Below, piece by piece: positions 1-5,025 of a DNA stretch of 5,025 nucleotides (positions are counted from its first letter, which is position 1; every line of letters starts with the position of its first letter). The translations under genes and the position numbers were made by a program. This DNA comes from Spirochaetaceae bacterium. GTDB lineage: Bacteria; Spirochaetota; Spirochaetia; DSM-27196; PWMO01. The notes beneath the pieces were generated by a model. That model ran no database searches. It was not told the origin of the DNA and saw nothing but the letters and a program-made list of their open reading frames with translations. The DNA lies in assembly GCA_003558175.1 (NCBI GenBank), contig PWMO01000360.1:1-5025 (forward strand), given 5' to 3'.

Positions 1-815
1 TAGTGCAGATCGCAGTCCGGGCAGTGCAGGTCGCTCGAGAACCTCAGCACCCTGGCACCGGCCGCTCCGGCGCGGCGGCCCGCTGCCCGGTCAGCGGGCC
101 CTTCCGCGCCGCCCGCGTTGGCCGCGACCGGCCAGACCGAGGCACGGCCGTGCCCGCGACGAAACGCCGCCTCCATGGCCTCGAGGATCCGCTGCCGGTT
201 GAGTTCGGTCAGCGTCGTGCGGTCCTGCGCCACCTCGAGCAGATCGCCCGAACGCGCCTGAATGGTGCGGTAGCCCTGCTCTTCCAGCAGGCGGACGACT
301 TCATCTTCGGTGAAGTTGGCCGGCACACGCACCGGAAAGGTCACCGCAATTCGCGTGCCGTTGGCCGGCAACGACCGGTACACGGTATCGACCGCGGACT
401 GCGCGGTGTCGCGAACAACCGGCTGACCGCACGAGCGGCAGTAGAGCTGCGACGCTCGCGCGTACAGCAGCTTGAGGTGGTCGTTGAGCTCGCTCATGGT
501 GCCGACGGTCGAGCGCGAGGTGCGCACGGGATTGGTCTGGTCAACCGCGATTGCGGCCGGAATCCCGTCGATGCGCTCGACCTTCGGCTTGTCCATCCGG
601 TCGAGAAACTGCCGAGTATAGGCCGAAAAGGTCTCTACGTAGCGACGCTGGCCTTCGGCATACAGCGTATCGAAGGCCAGCGACGATTTGCCCGATCCGC
701 TGACCCCCGTCACGACGATCAACTTCGCGAGCGGGAGGTCAACATCGATATTCTTTAGATTGTTCTGACACGCACCCCGGACCGAGATGCCGGTCTCGTC
801 TGAGAAAACCGCCAC
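1..815 (-). CDS. uvrA: UvrA-family excinuclease ATPase, N-terminal part (cut by the left edge)
   Basis: About 271 N-terminal residues of a UvrA-family DNA-damage-recognition ATPase (nucleotide excision repair; cytoplasmic, DNA-bound). Seen: an opening like other UvrA proteins (GACQNNLKNIDVDLP), Walker A GVSGSGKSS at residues 37-45, AFDTLYAEGQRRYVE just after, a Q-loop-like VDQ near 91-93, RSTVGTMSELNDHLKLL at about 101-117, and two zinc-type pairs, CRSC (126-129) and CPDC (about 265-268). The stretch between them corresponds to the UvrB-binding part of UvrA. Start: GTG at 815 with GGA six bases upstream; the frame is closed by TGA at 840-842 and no nearer ATG exists. It begins 11 bases after the stop of the membrane-protein gene, so the two are probably co-transcribed. 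Wording such as FLDRMDKPKVERIDGIP and DQTNPVRTS differs from E. coli UvrA (SLMEKPDVDHIEGLS, EQKSTSHNP). From memory it recalls the long tandem UvrA-like paralogs of proteobacteria, so it may not be the housekeeping uvrA. Family assignment is firm; subtype is inference. Confidence 0.93.
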   Translation of the reverse strand, partial: MAVFSDETGISVRGACQNNLKNIDVDLPLAKLIVVTGVSGSGKSSLAFDTLYAEGQRRYVETFSAYTRQFLDRMDKPKVERIDGIPAAIAVDQTNPVRTSRSTVGTMSELNDHLKLLYARASQLYCRSCGQPVVRDTAQSAVDTVYRSLPANGTRIAVTFPVRVPANFTEDEVVRLLEEQGYRTIQARSGDLLEVAQDRTTLTELNRQRILEAMEAAFRRGHGRASVWPVAANAGGAEGPADRAAGRRAGAAGARVLRFSSDLHCPDCDLH

Positions 816-826
816 CTGAGTTCCAG

Positions 827-1549
827 TTACGCTGCCGGTTCATCCTCCACTGCGGGCGCCTGAAACTCGCGGTACGCCATCACCAGCAGGATCGAAACGT
901 ACCCCGTATACACCGCAGAGACCACCATCCCGAGCACCTGCCCGAGAACCGGGATCAACTGCAGGATCATGTTCACAACACCAAACACAAAGCCGAGTGC
1001 CACCAGCAGCAGAAAGAAGATCACGCAGTCACCAAGTCGTGACTTTACCACCCGAACGCTCTTGCTGATCGATTCAAAAACGTTTTTCTCATCCAGCATG
1101 ACCGCGACGAAGGTGAACATCAGGAAGAACGCCACCACCAGACCCGGCAGCACGATCAGCATCATCCCAATTCCAAACAGCACACCAACAATTACCGACG
1201 CCAGTACCAGAGGAACAATCCGCTCCAGGGTCTTGTTCCACGCCTTCTTGAGATCCACCTGCGCACCGTCGAGCGCATTCCCCACCATAACCACGGTCAT
1301 TCCGTGTGCCAGCATCGTCAGGATGGCGCCAATTACCGCCACCAGAGCCATGCCTCCAAACGCGGTTGCTACGCCTCCTGCCACTGCTTCAGGAGTCTGG
1401 GCGCCTCCCACCATGAATAGCCCGGCACCCCCAACGGTGATCAGCATCAGCAGCCAGATCACGATCGAAGAAGCCAGCACCGGAACGAAAACCAGCAGGT
1501 TCTGCTTTCCGATTGCCATGCCTTCCTGAAGAAGATTTCGTATTGCCAT
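827..1549 (-). CDS. six-segment integral membrane protein of unknown function
   Basis: A 240-residue, strongly hydrophobic protein expected in the inner membrane. I see about six membrane segments: residues 18-47, 60-92, 111-131, 132-152, 174-198 and 200-226. There is no cleavable signal peptide, and a short acidic tail (AVEDEPAA) follows. Between segments 2 and 3 lies a polar stretch, ALDGAQVDLKKAWNKTLERI. Segment 4 opens with an IVLPG turn, and a charged loop, DEKNVFESISKSVRVVKSRLGD, precedes segment 5. This layout (polar 'K-A-W/L' stretch, LPG turn, 'S-I/L-K-S' loop) resembles loosely defined bacterial membrane families such as the DUF4013/DUF975 and GDPD-membrane-domain groups. I cannot assign one with confidence and see no catalytic or transport motif. 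The ATG at 1549 has an excellent Shine-Dalgarno, AGGAG at 1556-1560, six bases away. It is first in a leftward unit with the UvrA-family gene, which starts 11 bases after its stop. No functional link to DNA repair is evident. Confidence 0.88.
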   Translation of the reverse strand: MAIRNLLQEGMAIGKQNLLVFVPVLASSIVIWLLMLITVGGAGLFMVGGAQTPEAVAGGVATAFGGMALVAVIGAILTMLAHGMTVVMVGNALDGAQVDLKKAWNKTLERIVPLVLASVIVGVLFGIGMMLIVLPGLVVAFFLMFTFVAVMLDEKNVFESISKSVRVVKSRLGDCVIFFLLLVALGFVFGVVNMILQLIPVLGQVLGMVVSAVYTGYVSILLVMAYREFQAPAVEDEPAA

Positions 1550-1590
1550 AGTCCGCTCCTTCTTGAACCGGGATAGTTTCCGGTCTATCT

Positions 1591-1619
1591 ATCATACGCC
1601 GACACCGGAGTCTATGCAA
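1591..1619 (-). promoter_or_regulatory. sigma70-type promoter for the membrane protein-uvrA unit
   Basis: Reading the minus strand, TTGCAT (1619-1614) and TATGAT (1596-1591) are separated by exactly 17 bases. The -10 matches the consensus at five of six positions and the -35 at three of six. Transcription would start near 1584, leaving a leader of about 35 bases that contains the AGGAG ribosome binding site at 1556-1560 before the ATG at 1549. This is the only good candidate in the interval between the divergent genes. Called by eye. Confidence 0.55.
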
Positions 1620-1649
1620 GGCGCGAGGCGCCCGGCGCAAACAGGCAGG

Positions 1650-1678
1650 TTCTTGTTTGCCCGAATGTGTGGTAGACT
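1650..1678 (+). promoter_or_regulatory. probable extended -10 promoter of the squalene synthase-like gene
   Basis: TGGTAGACT at 1670-1678 reads as an extended -10 (TGn followed by TAGACT, four of six consensus bases). A weak -35, TTCTTG at 1650-1655, lies 17 bases upstream. A start of transcription about seven bases beyond the -10 would fall near 1685, only some four bases before the ATG at 1689. No Shine-Dalgarno sequence precedes that ATG, which fits a leaderless or nearly leaderless message. The -35 is poor, so the call rests mainly on the extended -10 and its position. Confidence 0.4.
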
Positions 1679-1688
1679 TCGTCCCGCC

Positions 1689-2672
1689 ATGAACTACTGG
1701 GAGCTGCTGCAACACACAAGTCGTACCTTCTACCTCTCCATCCGCAACTTGCCGGCCGAAGCCGGTAATGCGCTCTGCCTCGCCTACCTTATGCTGCGCG
1801 TCTCGGACTATCTGGAAGACACGCAGTCGCTCCCGCCGCAGGAAAAGGTACGCCTGCTGAACCTGTGGCAGGCGGTCATTGCCGGTGATGCGTCGATTGC
1901 CGAGCTGGAGCAGGCGATCAGCGACACTCCGGCCAACGGTGAAGCCGATTACCGAGCCGCGGCGTCGGCACGCCAGATCCTGCACGGCCTGCACAAGCTC
2001 CCGCCTGAGCTCGAAGACCAGATCACGCGCCATGTGCGCAACTCAACCGATGGAATGGCGCGCTGGGTCTCGCGTGGCCCGGATGTGCGCACCGAGGCCG
2101 ACATGGACGACTACATGCACGAGGTTGCCGGCCGAGTTGGGTACCTTTCCACCGAGGTGTTCGCCTTCCACTCACCGCTCGTGCGGGCGCGCATGGAGCG
2201 ATTGATGACCGTGGCACGCGAGACCGGCCTGGCACTGCAGACGGTCAATATCATCCGCGGCCTGCGCAAGGACTACGAGCGCGGCTGGATTTACGTGCCC
2301 GAGTCGTTCTGCAGCCGCGCCGGAATTACGCGTGAACAGCTGTTCGATCCCGCGCACCGTGACGGGGCGATGCAGGTGCTGGACACGCTGGTTGCCAAGG
2401 CGGAGCGCCACCTGCAGGCGGCAGTTCGGTACATCCTGCTTCTGCCGCGCGGCGCCTACCGCATTCGACAGGCGTGCATGTGGCCGATCCTGTTTGCCGT
2501 TCGCACCGTTGCCTTCAGCCGCGGCAATCCCGGAGTTTTCACCGGCGACGTAAAGGTGCCGCGCAAGGAGATCAAGCGCATCGTGCGCAACAGCACGCTC
2601 TGCGGCTGGTCCAACACGCTCGTGAAATGCTACGCACGCCACTTGCAGCGTCGGCCGCGATCGACTCGTTGA
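1689..2672 (+). CDS. squalene/phytoene synthase family protein, squalene-synthase-like
   Basis: A 327-residue all-alpha trans-isoprenyl diphosphate synthase. Family members join two C15 or C20 prenyl diphosphates head to head to give squalene, dehydrosqualene or phytoene. Seen: SRTFYLSIRNLP (11-22); the first aspartate motif LRVSDYLEDT (D40, D44), close to the LRALDTVEDD of eukaryotic squalene synthases; YMHEVAGRVG (142-151), matching YCHYVAGLVG with Y142 at the conserved tyrosine; NIIRGLRKDYERGWIYVP (188-204), matching NIIRDxxED...G..(F/Y)WP; and NPGVFTGDVKVPRKE (280-294), matching NNQQVFKGAVKIRKG. Oddity: in the second motif the first aspartate is glycine (G191, codon GGC at 2257-2259), while D195 is kept. 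The C-terminal membrane anchor of eukaryotic enzymes is absent, as is usual in bacteria. Start: the ATG at 1689 fits the family's N terminus; a TTG-started extension to 1563 would run through both promoters. It is transcribed alone, with no hpnC/D/E or crt genes beside it. Whether it makes squalene, or is active at all, is not settled by sequence. Confidence 0.9.
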   Translation: MNYWELLQHTSRTFYLSIRNLPAEAGNALCLAYLMLRVSDYLEDTQSLPPQEKVRLLNLWQAVIAGDASIAELEQAISDTPANGEADYRAAASARQILHGLHKLPPELEDQITRHVRNSTDGMARWVSRGPDVRTEADMDDYMHEVAGRVGYLSTEVFAFHSPLVRARMERLMTVARETGLALQTVNIIRGLRKDYERGWIYVPESFCSRAGITREQLFDPAHRDGAMQVLDTLVAKAERHLQAAVRYILLLPRGAYRIRQACMWPILFAVRTVAFSRGNPGVFTGDVKVPRKEIKRIVRNSTLCGWSNTLVKCYARHLQRRPRSTR

Positions 2673-2714
2673 GACTGCCCCGGCTGATCGCTGCCGGCAT
2701 TTGCCTGATTGCTG

Positions 2715-3746
2715 CTACGATGGCTGCGCAGCGTGAGACGGCCGACCGGCCGCCTGGCGGCGGATCTGTTCGGCCAGCAGTCTGCCGCTGGTAAACGCCC
2801 CTTCCAGGCGGCCACCAACACACCAGTCGCCGCAAAGTCCCAGGTTCAACGCTGCGTCCCACAGGTAGCCGTCCGGAACCTGGGTCCGCGGGCGGGCGTA
2901 GCGCCAGCGGTGCGCCCCGCTCCACGCCGGCGCGGGCAGGTTACGGCCCAACGCGTGACCGAAGGCTTGCAGCAGTTCCGCGGCAACCCAGGGCCTGTCC
3001 TGTTCGACAAACTGCCGTGACCAGTCCGGGGTGGCGTGCAGCACCCACGCGTCGTGCTCGGGGCGGCCCGGCTTGCTGCCGTTGCGTGCCACCCAGGCCA
3101 GCGGCCCCTTCTGAACAAATGCCGCGTCCCAATCAACGCCAAGCGGTGGATCGAATACGGCCATTACCGCCCAGCACGGGTCAACCACTGCACCGCCGAG
3201 CGTGGCCCGTACCGCGGTTGGCTCCTGCAGTATCTCGAGCGCCTGGGCGGGCGGAATGGTGATGACCAGAAAGCGATAGCCGCTGTAACTCCGGCCGCGA
3301 TCATCCGTCAGAGACCAGGAACCGTCCTGCTCGCGAACCGCGTCCGTTATCCTGCACTGCAGGTGAACCTCGCCGTCGGCGTCCGCAGCCAGAGCCTTTG
3401 CCGGGGCATTCATCGCCGGAACTCCGACGTATCGTACCGGTTGGGTGCGGGCTTCGGTCCAGTCTCCGTCCTTCAGAACGCCGATCCGTGCGGTCCAAGG
3501 TGTCACGAACTTCTCGGCGTCCCACCGGTTAACCAGCTCCTGGAAGTCGCTGCCGACCACCGTAAAGTATTGCGCCCCGTGATCGAACTGGTACTCCCCG
3601 TGTTGCCGACGGCTCATTCGCCCGCCCGGCGACCGTCCCTTGTCAAACAGTTCAGTCGTGAAACCTGAGCGCATCAGCGAACGCCGGACGGTAAGCCCAC
3701 AGATTCCTCCGCCCACGATCGCTACTCGTGTATTGCCTTCACTCAT
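2715..3746 (-). CDS. renalase-like NAD(P)/FAD-dependent oxidoreductase
   Basis: A 343-residue soluble flavoprotein of the COG3380/renalase-like group. Characterised bacterial renalases oxidise abnormal dihydro-NAD(P) isomers, passing electrons through FAD to oxygen; that role is inferred here from family only. Seen: an N-terminal Rossmann dinucleotide-binding motif, VAIVGGGICGL (G12, G14, G17); FDKGRSPGGRMSRR (34-47), the second FAD-contacting segment; FDHGAQYFT (54-62), very typical of this group; HRWRYARP (279-286); and a C-terminal FAD-binding block, LCGDWCVGGRLEGAFTSG (304-321). Length fits the family (about 320-350). Start: ATG at 3746 is chosen because AGGAG at 3755-3759 lies eight bases upstream; the in-frame GTG at 3755 would leave that site touching the start codon. 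It is last in a leftward unit with azlC and azlD, beginning 18 bases after the azlD stop, and converges on the squalene synthase-like gene. The Cys at position 16, next to the nucleotide-binding turn, is usually Ala in my recollection. It could instead act on another amine or on dihydro-nicotinamide-type substrates. Confidence 0.9.
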   Translation of the reverse strand: MSEGNTRVAIVGGGICGLTVRRSLMRSGFTTELFDKGRSPGGRMSRRQHGEYQFDHGAQYFTVVGSDFQELVNRWDAEKFVTPWTARIGVLKDGDWTEARTQPVRYVGVPAMNAPAKALAADADGEVHLQCRITDAVREQDGSWSLTDDRGRSYSGYRFLVITIPPAQALEILQEPTAVRATLGGAVVDPCWAVMAVFDPPLGVDWDAAFVQKGPLAWVARNGSKPGRPEHDAWVLHATPDWSRQFVEQDRPWVAAELLQAFGHALGRNLPAPAWSGAHRWRYARPRTQVPDGYLWDAALNLGLCGDWCVGGRLEGAFTSGRLLAEQIRRQAAGRPSHAAQPS

Positions 3747-3754
3747 CTCCGCCA

Positions 3755-3759
3755 CTCCT
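3755..3759 (-). promoter_or_regulatory. ribosome binding site deciding the flavoprotein start
   Basis: On the minus strand AGGAG lies eight bases before ATG 3746 and directly abuts the upstream in-frame GTG at 3755. The spacing therefore favours the ATG and removes three residues from the longest possible reading. Confidence 0.7.
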
Positions 3760-3764
3760 CGTCG

Positions 3765-4097
3765 TCACCCAATGCCGAAGCCCGTTGCCTGCAGCAGCAT
3801 CACCGCGCCAAGGCCCACACCCACCGTCAGAAACACGTTGCGCGTTTTGTAGGCGACCGCGGCCGCAACAAGGCCTGCCAGCAGGTAATGGTTGCCGAGA
3901 CCGATCTGCACCCTGCCGTCACGTATCAGCAGCGTAGGCACAATCAGCGCCGTCAGAATTCCCACCGGGACATAGGTCAGCCAGCGCGCGACCGCCCGCG
4001 GAACGCCAAAGGTTCGCACAATTACAAAGCCTATCACGCGCGAGAGGTAAGTAACCGCACCCATCGCCACGATCATCAGAAATACTTCAAACCGCAT
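3765..4097 (-). CDS. azlD: AzlD-family small subunit of a branched-chain amino acid exporter
   Basis: A 110-residue inner-membrane protein of the AzlD family, the small partner of AzlC. Together, AzlCD-type pairs (AzlCD in Bacillus, BrnFE in Corynebacterium) export branched-chain amino acids and, in some species, methionine. Seen: three to four membrane segments at about 3-28, 41-59, 69-83 and 89-108, with family-typical stretches VTYLSRVIGF (15-24), RWLTYVPVGILTALIVPTLL (38-57) and AYKTRNVFLTVGVGLGAVML (82-101). Length is normal for the family (100-115). Start: ATG at 4097 with GAGGA at 4106-4110, eight bases upstream. It overlaps the end of azlC by 11 bases in another frame, which implies translational coupling and balanced subunit synthesis. 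A longer reading back to 4196 would add a basic non-family N terminus lying wholly inside azlC and is rejected. The exported substrate is inferred from the family. Confidence 0.92.
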   Translation of the reverse strand: MRFEVFLMIVAMGAVTYLSRVIGFVIVRTFGVPRAVARWLTYVPVGILTALIVPTLLIRDGRVQIGLGNHYLLAGLVAAAVAYKTRNVFLTVGVGLGAVMLLQATGFGIG

Positions 4098-4842
4098 CGA
4101 TCCGATCCTCTTCGGGCTGGTGCTGCTGTGCGCCCTTGCGCCGTTCAAGCCGCCCTTCGACCGCCGCGCCCACCGCCGCCGCCAGAACGGCAGCAATGAC
4201 GATGTACCAGTACCCGGGGAGATAGAGCGCTCCGAGGACCGCCGCTACCGCGGCAGTCAGCGCCGCCAGGATATTGGGCCACTGCGACAGGAACGGCATC
4301 ACCAGCACCAGGAACGTCGCAGGCATGACGAAGTCCAGCGGCAGCGCGAACGGATCCGAAATCAAGCTGCCGAAGAAGACTCCCATCGCCGTCAGCGCGT
4401 TCCAGCCGATGTAGAACACCGCGCCGCAGGTGAAGTAGTAGCGAATGTCAAAGCCAAACCGCTGCATGCGGTTCATCGACAGCGCGTAGGATTCGTCTAT
4501 CATGAAGAACGCCACTGCCGCCTGAACCGGCCTTGAGGTGTGCCGCAGGTGCGGCGCCATCGAGACCCCCATGAGCAGGTGCCGCAGGTTGACCAACGCT
4601 ACCGTTACCACCAGCAGCAGCATCGGCACGGCGGGGTCCTGCATCATGGTGACCGCCACCATCTGCGACGCGCCGGCAAACACGATCATCGACATCGCGA
4701 TAATCTCGAGCGGCTGCAGGCTGACCGCAGATCCAAGCACGGCGTACGCGATTGCAAACGGTGTCACCCCGATGATGATCGGAAGCGTATGGGATAATGC
4801 GAGGCGAGTGGAGCTTTGAGCGCCGGTCTGGTGATGCTTCAA
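4087..4842 (-). CDS. azlC: AzlC-family large subunit of a branched-chain amino acid exporter
   Basis: A 251-residue multi-pass inner-membrane protein of the AzlC/YgaZ family, the large subunit of a two-component amino acid exporter whose small subunit, azlD, follows immediately. Seen: family signatures IIIGVTPFAIAYAVLG (22-37), MIVFAGASQMVAV (52-64), LVNLRHLLMGVSMAPHLR (83-100) and FFMIDESYAL (112-121), then hydrophobic segments near 137-162, 170-184, 189-208 and 211-229, and a charged tail ending EEDRIDAV. The length fits the family (230-250). Start: TTG at 4842, preceded by AGGA at 4851-4854 eight bases away. No in-frame ATG or GTG lies between it and the TAA near 4901-4903, and the first internal ATG (residue 50) would remove the first conserved segment. 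It heads the operon azlC-azlD-renalase-like gene. No lrp or asnC-type regulator gene, often found near such exporters, is in view. Confidence 0.93.
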   Translation of the reverse strand: MKHHQTGAQSSTRLALSHTLPIIIGVTPFAIAYAVLGSAVSLQPLEIIAMSMIVFAGASQMVAVTMMQDPAVPMLLLVVTVALVNLRHLLMGVSMAPHLRHTSRPVQAAVAFFMIDESYALSMNRMQRFGFDIRYYFTCGAVFYIGWNALTAMGVFFGSLISDPFALPLDFVMPATFLVLVMPFLSQWPNILAALTAAVAAVLGALYLPGYWYIVIAAVLAAAVGAAVEGRLERRKGAQQHQPEEDRIDAV

Positions 4843-4850
4843 TATTCTGG

Positions 4851-4854
4851 TCCT
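4851..4854 (-). promoter_or_regulatory. ribosome binding site for the TTG start of azlC
   Basis: AGGA on the minus strand, eight bases before TTG 4842. It is the only evidence that positively picks the TTG over later internal methionines, and it agrees with the conserved N terminus of the family. Confidence 0.6.
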
Positions 4855-4873
4855 GCTTCTGAACTTTGAGTGA

Positions 4874-4902
4874 ATTGAAATACGGCTCGGTCCAGATTAC
4901 AA
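4874..4902 (-). promoter_or_regulatory. sigma70-type promoter of the azlCD-flavoprotein operon
   Basis: On the minus strand TTGTAA (4902-4897, four of six consensus bases) and TTCAAT (4879-4874, four of six) are 17 bases apart. Transcription would start near 4867, giving a leader of about 25 bases that holds the AGGA at 4851-4854 before TTG 4842. It lies almost exactly on top of the rightward promoter at 4875-4903, so the two should compete for RNA polymerase. Confidence 0.45.
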
Positions 4903-4903
4903 T
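4875..4903 (+). promoter_or_regulatory. strong sigma70-type promoter of the right-edge exported-protein gene
   Basis: TTGAAA at 4875-4880 (five of six) and TACAAT at 4898-4903 (five of six) are separated by exactly 17 bases, making this the best promoter match in the window. The predicted transcription start is near 4910, about six bases before the ATG at 4916. There is no room for, and no sign of, a Shine-Dalgarno sequence, so the transcript would be nearly leaderless. Confidence 0.65.
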
Positions 4904-4915
4904 GCAATCGCCGCA

Positions 4916-5025
4916 ATGAAAAGCCGCAATCTGCTCTCAGGAGTCGTCGCACTTGTTCTCTTCGTTCTCCTCCTGCCGCCGCCGTCCGTGCCGGCCGCGG
5001 ACTCACACCCGGCGGATTCGCTCCA
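4916..5025 (+). CDS. N terminus of an exported protein with a signal peptide (cut by the right edge)
   Basis: Only 36 complete codons are visible. They read as a classical Sec signal peptide: a short basic start (MKSRN), a hydrophobic core LLSGVVALVLFVLLL (6-20), a proline break PPPSVP, and an alanine cleavage region with PAAD (about 26-29), followed by a polar stretch HPADSL. There is no lipobox cysteine, so a periplasmic, secreted or outer-membrane protein is expected rather than a lipoprotein. The mature protein is out of view and cannot be assigned. Start: the ATG at 4916 is the first in frame after a near-consensus promoter ending at 4903. No ribosome binding site is present upstream. 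It is divergent from azlC with 73 bases between the start codons. Confidence 0.7.
   Translation, partial: MKSRNLLSGVVALVLFVLLLPPPSVPAADSHPADSL

Noticed and set aside
3..758. Long open frame on the plus strand opposite the UvrA-family gene, and a similar one at 969-1529 opposite the membrane gene
   Set aside because: Both are antisense to well-supported genes, have composition typical of reversed GC-rich codons, and show no recognisable domain or start signals.
1563..1688. N-terminal extension of the squalene synthase-like protein from a TTG at 1563
   Set aside because: The added residues are not family-like, no ribosome binding site precedes the TTG, and the extension would cover both divergent promoters; the ATG at 1689 matches the usual N terminus.
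2680..2697. Hairpin CCGGC-8-GCCGG in the gap between the convergent genes as a terminator
   Set aside because: The stem is only five pairs with an eight-base loop, and neither strand has a real U tract after it, so an intrinsic terminator is not supported.
1689..3746. A squalene (HpnC/D/E-type) gene cluster made of the synthase and the adjacent FAD oxidoreductase
   Set aside because: The genes are convergent, there is one synthase rather than two, and the flavoprotein has renalase-type motifs (FDHGAQYFT) rather than those of HpnE or carotenoid desaturases.
3747..3755. GTG start at 3755 for the renalase-like protein
   Set aside because: The AGGAG at 3755-3759 touches the GTG but sits eight bases from ATG 3746, and the ATG matches the usual short lead into the FAD-binding strand.
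4098..4196. Longer AzlD beginning at 4196
   Set aside because: The extra 33 residues are basic, unlike the family, and lie wholly within azlC; ATG 4097 has a proper ribosome binding site.
1..5025. tRNA, rRNA, CRISPR arrays, insertion sequences, riboswitches
   Set aside because: No repeated spacers, terminal inverted repeats, cloverleaf-like segments or long structured leaders were found; the gaps between genes are all short.

Overview
The window is about 60% GC, densely packed and bacterial. Gene content suggests a proteobacterium, most likely a gammaproteobacterium; this placement is inferred from family resemblance only. I see six protein-coding genes, of which the first and last are cut by the window edges. 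There are no RNA genes, mobile elements, CRISPR arrays or dispersed repeats, and no gene-free stretch exceeds about 140 bases.

Left part (1-1619), leftward unit. A six-segment membrane protein of unknown function (827-1549) is followed 11 bases later by the start of a UvrA-family excinuclease ATPase (815 down to 1, running off the left edge). One promoter (1591-1619) probably serves both. The UvrA wording (TNPVRTSRSTVGT, LYCRSC, LHCPDC) is closer to the UvrA-like paralogs of proteobacteria than to housekeeping UvrA.

Middle part (1650-2714). A single rightward gene (1689-2672) encodes a squalene/phytoene synthase of squalene-synthase type. It has an intact first aspartate motif (DYLED), but in the second motif a glycine (G191) replaces the first aspartate. 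Its promoter lies so close to the ATG that the mRNA may be leaderless. The gene converges on the next unit across a 42-base gap.

Right part (2715-4902), leftward operon azlC-azlD-renalase-like flavoprotein. AzlC and AzlD form a branched-chain amino acid exporter, with genes overlapping by 11 bases. The flavoprotein follows 18 bases after azlD. At the right edge a divergent rightward gene (4916 onward) encodes the signal peptide of an exported protein. The azlC promoter and this gene's promoter occupy almost the same 30 bases (4874-4903), with the -10 of one lying on the -35 of the other.

Nothing here amounts to a clearly new multi-gene system. The points most worth following are the G191 substitution in the squalene-synthase-like enzyme, the face-to-face promoter pair with a probable leaderless gene, and the azlCD-flavoprotein operon.
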